A stretch of 13,554 nucleotides of DNA from Coriobacteriia bacterium (GTDB lineage: Bacteria > Actinomycetota > Coriobacteriia > Anaerosomatales > JAHIQC01). Where the stretch lies: assembly GCA_030653635.1 (NCBI GenBank), contig JAURYZ010000260.1:1-13554 (forward strand). The letters are read 5' to 3'. This document shows positions 7,139 through 13,554 of this stretch, piece after piece. Every line of letters begins with the position of its first letter. The first letter of the stretch is position 1. The position numbers were made by a program, and so were the translations under genes. The notes beneath the pieces were generated by a model. The model ran no database searches, was not told the DNA's origin, and saw nothing but the letters and a program-made list of their open reading frames with translations.

Positions 7139-8256
7139 AGGAGGACCTCCCGGATATCGAACAGCATGGCCTCAATGGCCAACTGCGGACTCACATTATA
7201 CGAGATGCGCCTTCTAGTCTCATTGACGGCATCCAAAGCGCGTGTAGCAGCGCCCGGCGTCATGATAGCAGCGACTTCTTCCATCGCATCAGCGGCATCA
7301 CCGTTGACAACCATATCTCCGAGCCCCTGCGACATCACCAGGCAATCCCGCAGCCAGCTTTCGGTGACGTTCAGAATCTCGGCCACGCCTTCGCGTTCCC
7401 GCGCGGTCAGTTCACGCTTCTGGCGATCCTCGACCGATTTGTTCGGGGCCTTACCCATGAATTCCTGGCGCGAAAGCAGCTCTTGAACATGTTGCTCCTT
7501 GAGTTCCTCAAGCGGCGCCTTGACCAATGTCAGCAACTCACGGGCCGATGCGAGCACATCGAACTCATCGAGCGCAGTCAGGTCTTTAAGGATGCCCAGC
7601 ATACGCTCTCTGGCCGCGCGGCGCGAGGAGGACTCGAGAAACTCCACCGCACGCGTCAGCACGTCGCCCGTCGCTGCAAGTCCCGCTTGCGCCTCGATCC
7701 TGCTTGCCGCAGTGCGCGAACGCAGCAAATCTATCGCTACCGATGCCGGGATGCGTGCAAAACGGACCACTAGACAGCGCGAGGCTATAGTAGGCAGCAC
7801 CGAGTCCAAAGTGGGGGCAAGCATGATGATCACCACATCGTTGGGCGGCTCCTCAAGCGTCTTGAGAAAGGCGTTGGCCGAGTCATCACGCATAAGATCT
7901 GCCTGGCCGACGATATAGACCTTGCGCGAGCCCTCGATGGGCCGCATGTGCACGCCGTTAATCAGCGGGCGGATCTGCTCGCGCAGAAGGTAGCTCGACG
8001 CCCCTTCGGGCTCAAAGACCTGCACGTCGGGATGCAGTCCTCGCTTAATGCGGTAGCAGACGCCGCATGCGCCGCAACCGCCGTCTTCGCACAGCATCGC
8101 GCACGCGAAGGCCTTGGCGGCGGTCTTCTTGCCCGCTCCCGCCGGACCCACGAACAAGTACGCGTGTCCAACGGTGTGCGTATCGATAGCCGAACGCAGG
8201 TATGAAACAGCCTTGGTCTGGCCGATGAGATCGTCCCATGCGCAGCTCTTGCTCAC
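7126..8256 (-). CDS. holB: DNA polymerase III subunit delta' (clamp loader ATPase-fold subunit)
   Basis: Clamp-loader subunit that helps place the sliding clamp on primed DNA. In the 376-residue product the AAA+ module occupies about 1-210: Walker A GPAGAGKKT (37-45), a zinc-binding cysteine set CEDGGCGACGVC (Cys56, 61, 64, 67), LKTLEEPP (131-138) and the SRC motif (159-161) typical of delta' and DnaX. The rest is the less conserved collar region. A DnaX (gamma/tau) identity is less likely because the protein is short, lacks the tau extension and lies directly behind tmk, the usual place of holB. GTG at 8256 overlaps the tmk stop by four bases (GTGA). The intact Walker A suggests it may bind nucleotide, unlike the E. 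coli subunit. Confidence 0.9.
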   Translation of the reverse strand: MSKSCAWDDLIGQTKAVSYLRSAIDTHTVGHAYLFVGPAGAGKKTAAKAFACAMLCEDGGCGACGVCYRIKRGLHPDVQVFEPEGASSYLLREQIRPLINGVHMRPIEGSRKVYIVGQADLMRDDSANAFLKTLEEPPNDVVIIMLAPTLDSVLPTIASRCLVVRFARIPASVAIDLLRSRTAASRIEAQAGLAATGDVLTRAVEFLESSSRRAARERMLGILKDLTALDEFDVLASARELLTLVKAPLEELKEQHVQELLSRQEFMGKAPNKSVEDRQKRELTAREREGVAEILNVTESWLRDCLVMSQGLGDMVVNGDAADAMEEVAAIMTPGAATRALDAVNETRRRISYNVSPQLAIEAMLFDIREVLLCPR

Positions 8257-8906
8257 AGGTCGGCCTCGGCCAGCACGAGCGCGAGCACAGGGATAGTGCG
8301 AATAGAGGCGAGGACGCGCTTTGCGACCTGCTCAGGTGTTCCTTCGGCGTCGATCACTTTCACGCGCAAAGAATCGGCCTGGGCGATCTTAAGAAAACCG
8401 TGCCGAACGCGCTTGTGAAACTCGTCTCCGGCTGCCTCGAGCCGATCCGTACTCTCAGTGGTTGCCCGATTCATGCCTCGCTGATGATCACCGTCGAGCA
8501 GCAGCGTCATATCGGGCTTAAGCCCACTTGTCGCCGAGGAGTTGAGCGCCTCAATCTCGGAAATCGGAAGGCCTCGGCCATAACCTTGGTAGGCCGTCGA
8601 TGAGTCGTAGTAGCGATCGCAAAGCACCACGGCCCCCGTGGCCAGCGCGGGCTGGATTAGCTCGCGGGTTAGCTGCGCGCGAGATGCCTCATATAGCAAC
8701 AGTTCGGCCCTAGAATCAACATCGCCGGTCGCCGGGTCGAGCAGCAAGGCGCGAACAGCCTCTCCTAGACTTGTGCCTCCGGGCTCGCGAGCGAGCACGA
8801 CTTCGAGTCCGGCGCGCTCAAGCGTCTTGGCAAGGATGCTGATCTGGGTGCTCTTGCCCGATCCCTCACCACCCTCGAAACTCAGGAACACTCCGCGCGC
8901 GGTCAT
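8253..8906 (-). CDS. tmk: Thymidylate kinase (dTMP kinase)
   Basis: Phosphorylates dTMP to dTDP with ATP, in the cytoplasm, on the route to dTTP. The 217-residue product has the P-loop EGGEGSGKST (11-20), REPGGT (40-45), which contacts dTMP, DRYYDSSTAYQGYGRG (97-112) with the DRY motif, and TDRLEAAGDEFHKRVRHGF (153-171) in the lid and downstream helix. ATG at 8906 is chosen since it starts right before the core beta strand and overlaps the upstream fumarase stop (ATGA); the frame is open to 8996 but only as shadow of the upstream gene. Near position 138 the usual LDVDP reads LDGDH, a minor difference. Coupled on both sides by four-base overlaps. Confidence 0.95.
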   Translation of the reverse strand: MTARGVFLSFEGGEGSGKSTQISILAKTLERAGLEVVLAREPGGTSLGEAVRALLLDPATGDVDSRAELLLYEASRAQLTRELIQPALATGAVVLCDRYYDSSTAYQGYGRGLPISEIEALNSSATSGLKPDMTLLLDGDHQRGMNRATTESTDRLEAAGDEFHKRVRHGFLKIAQADSLRVKVIDAEGTPEQVAKRVLASIRTIPVLALVLAEADL

Positions 8907-9505
8907 CGCGGGTCCCCATTCTGCTGCGCTGTATCGAAGGCGGCTAAGGCGCGCCGCCATTCCGATGCCGCCTGGGCGTACAGATCGTTGCCGCACGAGT
9001 CGATCGCCACGACGACCGGAAAGTCGACCAAATCAAGTCGAACGAGCGCCTCGGTACCCAGATCGGGATACGCAACCGGGGTCGATGCGCTCACCCGGGT
9101 CGCAAGCAGGGCTGCAGATCCGCCAACTGCCGCAAAGTAGACAGAGCCCGTGGAGGCGAACGCTTCGCGCACCGACTCGGAACGAACGCCTTTGCCGATA
9201 GCCGCCACGATGCCCGCTAAAAGCAATGGGGGCGTCCATGCATCCATACGCTTGGCAGTGGTCGGTCCGACCGAACCCGCGGGTCGCATGGCTGCCGGCG
9301 GGGTCGGGCCTGCGTAAAAGAGCGTCTGGCCGTCAAGCCCGTACGGAAGCACGCCGCCGTGCGCGGCTATCTCGGCCACGAGGCGGGCGTGGGTGGCGTC
9401 CCGCGCCGTGTAGACAGGACCACTCAGCATAACTTCGTCTCCGGCACGCAGAGACGCAAGCTTTGCGCGAGTGATCGGAAGCGTGAGTGTGTAGGGATCA
9501 GGCAT
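8903..9505 (-). CDS. Fumarate hydratase class I, beta subunit (C-terminal domain type)
   Basis: Swivelling beta part of the [4Fe-4S] class I fumarase (or close tartrate dehydratase relative), which interconverts fumarate and malate with the alpha subunit. The 200-residue product shows VMLSGPVYTARDATHARL (25-42), GPTPP (66-70) and GPTTAKRMD (80-88), typical of the beta domain. Start is ATG at 9505 (MPDPYTLTLP), an eight-base overlap with the preceding transporter gene; the longer frame to 9565 is shadow. The alpha subunit is encoded at 10978-11817, so the two parts of one enzyme are separated by a permease gene. Context with mdh favours fumarate/malate as substrates over tartrate. Its stop overlaps the tmk start. 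Confidence 0.92.
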   Translation of the reverse strand: MPDPYTLTLPITRAKLASLRAGDEVMLSGPVYTARDATHARLVAEIAAHGGVLPYGLDGQTLFYAGPTPPAAMRPAGSVGPTTAKRMDAWTPPLLLAGIVAAIGKGVRSESVREAFASTGSVYFAAVGGSAALLATRVSASTPVAYPDLGTEALVRLDLVDFPVVVAIDSCGNDLYAQAASEWRRALAAFDTAQQNGDPR

Positions 9506-10988
9506 CAGCGGGCTCCTCGGCAGGGCGTCGCCAATTGAGCGTACGGAAGGCATAGACCGCAGCACCCACCACGATAAGTGCAGAGAGTTGCAGGGCGAGT
9601 TGCGAGCCGGTGACGGTCACCATGGCAAGCTCGCCTCCTTGGGATTCAACCACACGGCGGACGATCTTGGCCGCAAAGTCACCGAGCGGGGCCATGATGA
9701 TCATAGACAGCAGCAGGCACACGCGGATCACCGACTCCAAAGCGGTGAACACCCGCCCTCGGATCTCGTCGGCGACGGTCTCGACCACGTAGGTGTTGCC
9801 CGCCACGGTCACTGCGGCCAAGCAGAACCCGGCAGCTGCGGCGAACAGTCCAGCCCAGCCGTACGTGCCCACGCTGGCAAAGCCGCCCATCGTGACACCG
9901 AAGCCCGCCACGCCGCCCAAGAAGAGCAGTTGCAGCGACATCACCTGAGCCAGACGTGGCACGAGAAGCGCGCCGCTGACCATCCCAAGCGCGAGCAATA
10001 CGAGCATGAACGTCTGTGGGGTCGCTGCGAGTTGCTGTAACAACTGGCTTTGCGACAGGAACGGACCTAGGCCCGAGAGTTCCTGCTGCACGAACACCAG
10101 CCCGACCGGGATAATCGCGCCTCCACCTAGAATCGCGAGCCCGATCGTGAGAAGGAAGCCGCGCAGCTCGGTGTGGTACCGCAAGAACCTGAATGACTCA
10201 AGCACATCTTTGCCCAGAAGGGTGATGTCAAAATGACCATCCGCGTGTGACGCGCGGGCATTGAGGTGGATGCCGTAAATCGCCACAGCCGAGACCAGGA
10301 ACGTCAAGGTGTCGAGGAAAACGCCGGCGCGCGGGCCAAGAAGCGCCGGCGCGAAGAACTCGATGATCGTATCAAGGCCGGGGAGGTTCGCCGATTGCAC
10401 CGTGCGCACAATTGACTCAAAGCCTGCCAGGATCGCGCCAGCACCGGCCAGACCAACGAGCATGCTGGCCTGCTGGGTGGTGTAAGACAAACCGTTTGCC
10501 GCAGTGATGTCCTCTTCGTCGACCAGGTACGGGATGAGCGCGTTTTTGGCCGGGAAGAAGAACAGTGAGGCGGTCTCCATCGCGAGCACAACCGCATAGA
10601 TGAGCGCCAACTGGACGCCCGCCGACAGGCCCGCTATCGCGATAAGGCCCAAAGCCAGCACCGCACGGCTCAAATCAGCCACGATCATCGTGCGCCTACG
10701 GTCGAAACGATCGACCAAAACACCGATCACCGAGGAGAACAGCAGCGCAGGGATAATCTTGGCGATCATGATGCCGGCAACCGCGAACGAAGAACCGCCC
10801 GAAAGGGTGGTCACCAAAGGCATCAGAAAGCCGATAACGAGCCAGTCACCGATGCCAGAAACGAGCTGACTTAGCCAAAGCCGCCTGAACTTGGGGTTGG
10901 CGGCAAGGCGCCGGTAGGCACCTTTGGACATCTTCACGGCCTTGTCGGCCGTCATCGGACAATCTTCGGGTCCCAGATCAGACGACAT
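9498..10988 (-). CDS. Major facilitator superfamily transporter, probable exporter
   Basis: Twelve-segment type MFS permease of 496 residues. The motif A loop GVLVDRFDRRRT (89-100) follows the second membrane helix. The strongly hydrophobic pattern, the ITAANGLSYTTQQAS segment (161-175), which in related permeases follows a short acidic loop, and the long central and C-terminal loops resemble the MFS_3 (EntS/enterobactin-exporter-like) group. Substrate cannot be read from sequence. A role in dicarboxylate movement is possible only because it lies between the two fumarase subunit genes, and the family resemblance argues for efflux instead. ATG at 10988 overlaps the fumarase alpha stop by 11 bases, with GGTGAG five bases upstream; alternative ATGs at residues 12 and 20 are possible starts. 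N-terminal 30 residues are hydrophilic. Confidence 0.88.
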   Translation of the reverse strand: MSSDLGPEDCPMTADKAVKMSKGAYRRLAANPKFRRLWLSQLVSGIGDWLVIGFLMPLVTTLSGGSSFAVAGIMIAKIIPALLFSSVIGVLVDRFDRRRTMIVADLSRAVLALGLIAIAGLSAGVQLALIYAVVLAMETASLFFFPAKNALIPYLVDEEDITAANGLSYTTQQASMLVGLAGAGAILAGFESIVRTVQSANLPGLDTIIEFFAPALLGPRAGVFLDTLTFLVSAVAIYGIHLNARASHADGHFDITLLGKDVLESFRFLRYHTELRGFLLTIGLAILGGGAIIPVGLVFVQQELSGLGPFLSQSQLLQQLAATPQTFMLVLLALGMVSGALLVPRLAQVMSLQLLFLGGVAGFGVTMGGFASVGTYGWAGLFAAAAGFCLAAVTVAGNTYVVETVADEIRGRVFTALESVIRVCLLLSMIIMAPLGDFAAKIVRRVVESQGGELAMVTVTGSQLALQLSALIVVGAAVYAFRTLNWRRPAEEPADA

Positions 10989-11817
10989 CTATGCTCACCG
11001 ACCTGACCGCGCAACAGCCCATGTTCACGGCGACGGGCAAAGAGGCGATATGACATGGGGCGGAAAGAACGTTGACCGCAAGCGCGGTCGTGTCCCCTCC
11101 CATACCGGCCGGCCCTATCCCCGAGGCGTTGATCGCATCCAGGAGCTCACGTTCAAAAGCGGCCACCGAAGCGTTGGCTGATGGCTCCCCGATTGGCCGC
11201 AACAGCGCCTTCTTGGCCAGCAGCGCGACCTTGTCAAACGTCGCTCCGACGCCGACGCCAACCACGAGCGGCGGGCAAGCGCCGGTTGCCTTCGCACTCA
11301 CCGTACGCAGCACGAGTTCACGAACGCCTTCCATGCCTGCCGCTGGCTCGAGCATCTCAAGCACCGACGAGTTGTCGCTGCCGCCGCCCTTGAGCATCAC
11401 ATGTACCGTGGCACCGGATCGCGGACGAAACGTGATATCAATAAACGCGGGAGTGTTGTCCGTCGTGTTCGTGCGGTCCGTCAGCGCGTCACGAGCCACG
11501 CTCATGCGCAGTGCGCCATCGCGGTAGGCGTCGGCCACAGCCGCATCGACAGCCGCGTAGATGTCCCCGGACACGCACTCCTGCCCGCCCAGTTCAAGCC
11601 ACACCCAAACGGTGCCGGTGTCCTGGCAAAGCGGGACACAATCCGTTCGCGCGATACGCGCATTGTCAATCAACTGCTCCAGCACCCGCCTAGCACGCGG
11701 TGCGCGTTCCACGCCAAGCGCAGTCTCCATGGCCACAAGCGCATCGGGCCTGAGCTCAACTGCAACCAGCGAGATGGCACGACGCACGGCATCGGCTATG
11801 GCTGCGACCTCGATCAC
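10978..11817 (-). CDS. Fumarate hydratase class I, alpha subunit (Fe-S domain)
   Basis: Cluster-bearing subunit of the oxygen-sensitive class I fumarase. Of 279 residues, the three expected cluster ligands can be placed at Cys64 (VPLCQDTGT), Cys181 (GACPP) and Cys268 or 269 (NMGCCAVR). Other signatures are LKGGGSDN (142-149), VVGVGVG (185-191) and GIGPAGMGGDTTALAVNV (233-250). In relatives the third cysteine is commonly followed by histidine (QCHA); here it is a second cysteine, a small oddity. GTG at 11817 begins eight bases after the mdh stop, with GAGG about 6 bases upstream. The mdh-fumarase neighbourhood points to malate/fumarate interconversion, probably in a reductive C4 route in an anaerobe (inference). 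L(+)-tartrate dehydratase is the alternative. Confidence 0.93.
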   Translation of the reverse strand: MIEVAAIADAVRRAISLVAVELRPDALVAMETALGVERAPRARRVLEQLIDNARIARTDCVPLCQDTGTVWVWLELGGQECVSGDIYAAVDAAVADAYRDGALRMSVARDALTDRTNTTDNTPAFIDITFRPRSGATVHVMLKGGGSDNSSVLEMLEPAAGMEGVRELVLRTVSAKATGACPPLVVGVGVGATFDKVALLAKKALLRPIGEPSANASVAAFERELLDAINASGIGPAGMGGDTTALAVNVLSAPCHIASLPVAVNMGCCAVRSVSIDVV

Positions 11818-11825
11818 GTACTGCC

Positions 11826-12761
11826 TCAGCCCCTCAGGCCGAGCGTGTCGAGCGCCTCGGCGATCGTTCCCGCCGAAGTCCGAAGCGCCTCAATATCCGC
11901 CGAGGAGAGCTCCAGCTCGGGGATCGCGATCACGCCGGCGCGCCCGAGAGTGGCCGGAACGGACATGTACACGTCTGAGACGCCGTATTGACCATCCAAA
12001 TACACACAGCTCGAAAGAGTGTCCCCCGAGTCGTCCAAGATCGCCTCGACCATACGCACCACCGAGATGGCGGGCGCATAGAAAGCGCTGCCCGTCTTGA
12101 GCAGGGCTACGACCTCAGCTCCTCCGAAGACCGTACGCGATACGAGCGCCTCGATTTCCTCGGCGGGAAGAATGTCGGTCAACCGCTTGCCACCCACAAA
12201 AGAGTGCGCTGGCAGAGGGACCATCGCATCACCGTGAGCGCCACAGGCCATCGCCTCGACATCCCCGACCGACACGCCGAGCTTCTCGGAGATCGCGAAC
12301 GCGAAACGCGCCGAGTCCAGCACCCCACCCATGCCGAAGAAACGCTCCGAGGGCAGTCCCGTAACCTGTCGCGCCAGATACACCATCACATCGAGTGGAT
12401 TGGTCACGCAGATGAAGATGGCATCCGGAGACGCGGCATAGGCCTTCTCAAATACCGAGCGCACGATCGCAGAGTTGGCCGCGAGCAAGTCGTCACGCGT
12501 CATGCCCGGCTTGCGGGGCAGCCCGGCGGTCACCACGACGATATCGGAGCCCGCAGTGTCCGCGTAGTCATTGGTGCCCACCACGCGCGGGCCGAATCGC
12601 TCGACGGAGCGGCTGTGCATCATGTCCAAAGCCTTGCCCTGCGGCAGGCCTTCGGCGACGTCCACCAAAACGACGTCGGCGATGTTCTTTGTCAGCAGTG
12701 CGAAAGCCGCGGTCGCGCCGACCTGACCGGCACCGACCACGGTCACCTTTGGAAACTTCAT
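11826..12761 (-). CDS. mdh: Malate dehydrogenase, LDH-like type, NAD-dependent
   Basis: Interconverts oxaloacetate and malate with NAD(H). The 311-residue product has the nucleotide fold VVGAGQVGATAA (8-19), Asp34 at the end of the second strand (favouring NAD over NADP), and the mobile loop AGLPRKPGMTRDDLL (79-93). Arg83 in that loop is the residue that distinguishes malate from lactate dehydrogenases, which have glutamine there. Other motifs are VTNPLD (119-124), GMGGVLDSAR (143-152) with the Asp/Arg pair, and catalytic His176 in GAHGD. ATG at 12761 has GGGAGG nine bases upstream. First gene of the compact run to ricT; a promoter and a hairpin lie in front of it. Confidence 0.96.
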   Translation of the reverse strand: MKFPKVTVVGAGQVGATAAFALLTKNIADVVLVDVAEGLPQGKALDMMHSRSVERFGPRVVGTNDYADTAGSDIVVVTAGLPRKPGMTRDDLLAANSAIVRSVFEKAYAASPDAIFICVTNPLDVMVYLARQVTGLPSERFFGMGGVLDSARFAFAISEKLGVSVGDVEAMACGAHGDAMVPLPAHSFVGGKRLTDILPAEEIEALVSRTVFGGAEVVALLKTGSAFYAPAISVVRMVEAILDDSGDTLSSCVYLDGQYGVSDVYMSVPATLGRAGVIAIPELELSSADIEALRTSAGTIAEALDTLGLRG

Positions 12762-12791
12762 GCGATTCTGCCTCCCGAGTCCCTTTATGAA

Positions 12792-12822
12792 CGCGACGGC
12801 CCGAGACTTGGGGGCCGTCGTG
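12792..12822 (-). other. Perfect hairpin in the mdh leader
   Basis: CGACGGCCC (12794-12802) and GGGCCGTCG (12812-12820) are exact complements around a nine-base loop; a G-T and a C-G pair extend the stem to 11. It lies 30 bases before mdh, just downstream of the candidate promoter. The sequence following on the minus strand (CGTTCATAAAGGG) has no proper T-run, so it is a weak terminator at best; it could be an attenuator, a protein site or an RNA-stabilising 5' hairpin. Confidence 0.5.
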
Positions 12823-12837
12823 AGTTATCTCGAAAGG

Positions 12838-12846
12838 ATTCTACCA
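12838..12846 (-). promoter_or_regulatory. Candidate extended -10 promoter for the mdh operon
   Basis: On the minus strand TGGTAGAAT forms an extended -10: TG, one base, then TAGAAT (one mismatch to TATAAT). No convincing -35 is found 16-18 bases upstream, which is tolerated in extended -10 promoters. Transcription would start near 12831, giving a leader of about 70 bases that contains the hairpin at 12792-12822. Confidence 0.45.
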
Positions 12847-12869
12847 CTGTGGCTGCTCGCGCCGGGCGT

Positions 12870-13403
12870 TCAGCCGTCGGATGGATACTCGGTATCCAAG
12901 TGCCTTCCTTGATGGTTCGCCAGCCGCTGGGCTAGGATTGTCGGCAGGCTGGGAAGCGGATCGCGCGGTACGGGTTGCGGCACCGGGATTCCGACCGTAG
13001 CCTCGATGACGTCCGAGCCGCTCATAGCCTCGCCAAGCACCTCGCCAAGAAGCACGATCATGCTACCGCCATGACCCGGCTCACCCGGCAAAGCGCCGTC
13101 ATCCTCGACCACTAGCACGAGACCAGCGACCGAATCGGACAGCGCGATGGCGAACTCCAAGACCGCCTCGGCCTGAAGCTCTGACTCGCTTCGCGGCATG
13201 AGCACCAACACGTCGGTACCTTCAAGCGCCAGTGAACGAAGCAGATCAAGATCGAGTACGTCGTCGCCCTCAAGCACGGTCACCGAGCCGAGCTGCTCGA
13301 TGCCCAAAGGCACGGGAGCCCCGCTCTGAAACACCAGATCGATCCCGGCGGGCGGCTCGACGACAGCAGCAGAAGCGCCACGCTGAATGATCGCGATTCT
13401 CAT
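12870..13403 (-). CDS. Hypothetical acidic protein, 177 residues
   Basis: I do not recognise this family. The start is ATG at 13403 (MRIAIIQRG), with GGAGG six bases upstream, a near-ideal ribosome site. The product is strongly acidic in its middle and alternates hydrophobic strands with acidic loops: MRIAIIQRG (1-9), SVTVLEGDDVLDLDLL (40-55), TDVLVLMPRSE (63-73), AGLVLVVEDDG (93-103), GGSMIVLLGEVLGE (112-125). This rhythm suggests a cytoplasmic alpha/beta, Rossmann-like fold. There is no signal peptide, membrane segment, P-loop or cysteine. The last 40 residues are proline-rich and then polar. It lies 95 bases downstream of the Lys/Arg-rich reading frame and before the mdh promoter, so it may be co-transcribed with the former. 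Codon use and the ribosome site support a real gene. Confidence 0.75.
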   Translation of the reverse strand: MRIAIIQRGASAAVVEPPAGIDLVFQSGAPVPLGIEQLGSVTVLEGDDVLDLDLLRSLALEGTDVLVLMPRSESELQAEAVLEFAIALSDSVAGLVLVVEDDGALPGEPGHGGSMIVLLGEVLGEAMSGSDVIEATVGIPVPQPVPRDPLPSLPTILAQRLANHQGRHLDTEYPSDG

Positions 13404-13421
13404 CGAGCACCTCCTGCAGCA

Positions 13422-13451
13422 AGCGGGCATACTTAAAGTTCATGCCCCGCT
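13422..13451 (-). repeat. Imperfect inverted repeat upstream of the hypothetical gene
   Basis: AGCGGGCAT (13422-13430) pairs with ATGCCCCGCT (13442-13451), leaving one bulged C, around an AT-rich 11-base loop. On the minus strand it ends eight bases before the GGAGG ribosome site of the hypothetical gene. No T-run follows, so it is not a normal terminator; it might influence translation of that gene or mark RNA processing. Confidence 0.4.
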
Positions 13452-13497
13452 GGGCGTCGTGCCTGACATCATCTGCACCTTGGCCTGCGCGCCTTGA

Positions 13498-13554
13498 CTA
13501 CTCGTCGCCTGAGGGCTTCCTTGTCGCCGTCTTGGCTGGCTTCCTTGTCGCCGT
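13498..13554 (-). CDS. C-terminal end of a protein with Lys/Arg-rich repeat tail (partial, possibly topoisomerase I)
   Basis: Only the last 18 codons and the TAG stop (13498-13500) are inside the window; the gene extends beyond the right edge. The tail reads TATRKPAK-TATRKPSGDE, two copies of an eight-residue Lys/Arg/Thr/Pro/Ala unit encoded by an exact 17-base direct repeat (13514-13530 and 13538-13554, period 24). Such tails are common on actinobacterial DNA-binding proteins, notably topoisomerase I and HU. topA is known upstream of tmk-holB-ricT in related genomes, as far as I recall, which makes it the leading guess. The other two frames are not plausible. Identity is unproven. Confidence 0.5.
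   Translation of the reverse strand, partial: TATRKPAKTATRKPSGDE

Noticed and set aside
11988..12935. Open plus-strand frame of 315 codons opposite mdh
   Set aside because: Runs antisense through mdh and its promoter; His/Arg-rich composition typical of shadow frames in GC-rich DNA.
1..13554. Search for CRISPR arrays, insertion sequences, phage or defence genes
   Set aside because: No spaced direct-repeat array, transposase, integrase, terminal inverted repeats or defence-type domains seen; the window is housekeeping in character.

Overview
The window reads as an ordinary chromosomal stretch from a GC-rich anaerobic or facultative bacterium, most likely an actinobacterium of the Coriobacteriia type. 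That assignment is an inference from several points: high GC; frequent GTG and TTG starts; tight gene packing with GTGA/ATGA overlaps; a RicT (PSP1) gene behind tmk and holB; a two-subunit iron-sulfur fumarase; and an LDH-like malate dehydrogenase. I see no phage, insertion sequence, CRISPR array or defence island.

Left part (1-3462, minus strand): the start of a respiratory complex I operon, nuoA-nuoB-nuoC-nuoD-nuoH, in which each gene overlaps the next by 4 to about 26 bases. nuoH follows nuoD directly, with no nuoEFG between them, so the complex may lack the NADH-oxidising module. nuoH runs off the left edge and lacks only its last residues. A divergent intergenic region (3463-3774) carries candidate back-to-back promoters for nuo (leftward) and for a chemoreceptor (rightward), and a GC-rich nuo leader with alternative hairpins.

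Middle (3775-5937): a 669-residue methyl-accepting chemotaxis protein with a periplasmic Cache-type sensor. It is followed by a strong bidirectional terminator and then, on the minus strand, tRNA-Thr(CGU).

Right part (5954-13554, minus strand): reading in transcription order, the window starts with the Lys/Arg-rich end of an unidentified protein, then a hypothetical acidic protein. A promoter with an extended -10 follows, then one compact run: mdh, fumarase alpha, an MFS transporter, fumarase beta, tmk, holB, ricT, tRNA-Thr. Short overlaps or gaps join these, so two C4-dicarboxylate steps (oxaloacetate to malate to fumarate) are co-transcribed with a permease, dTTP synthesis, the replication clamp loader and an RNase Y accessory factor. 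The fumarase subunits are separated by the permease gene. Malate dehydrogenase and fumarase, running reductively, could feed a fumarate-respiring or fermentative metabolism linked to the complex I; this is inference.

No clearly new system is visible. The points most worth a second look are the nuoD-nuoH junction, the split fumarase with its embedded permease, the basic tail on RicT, the altered chemoreceptor tip and the structured nuo and mdh leaders.
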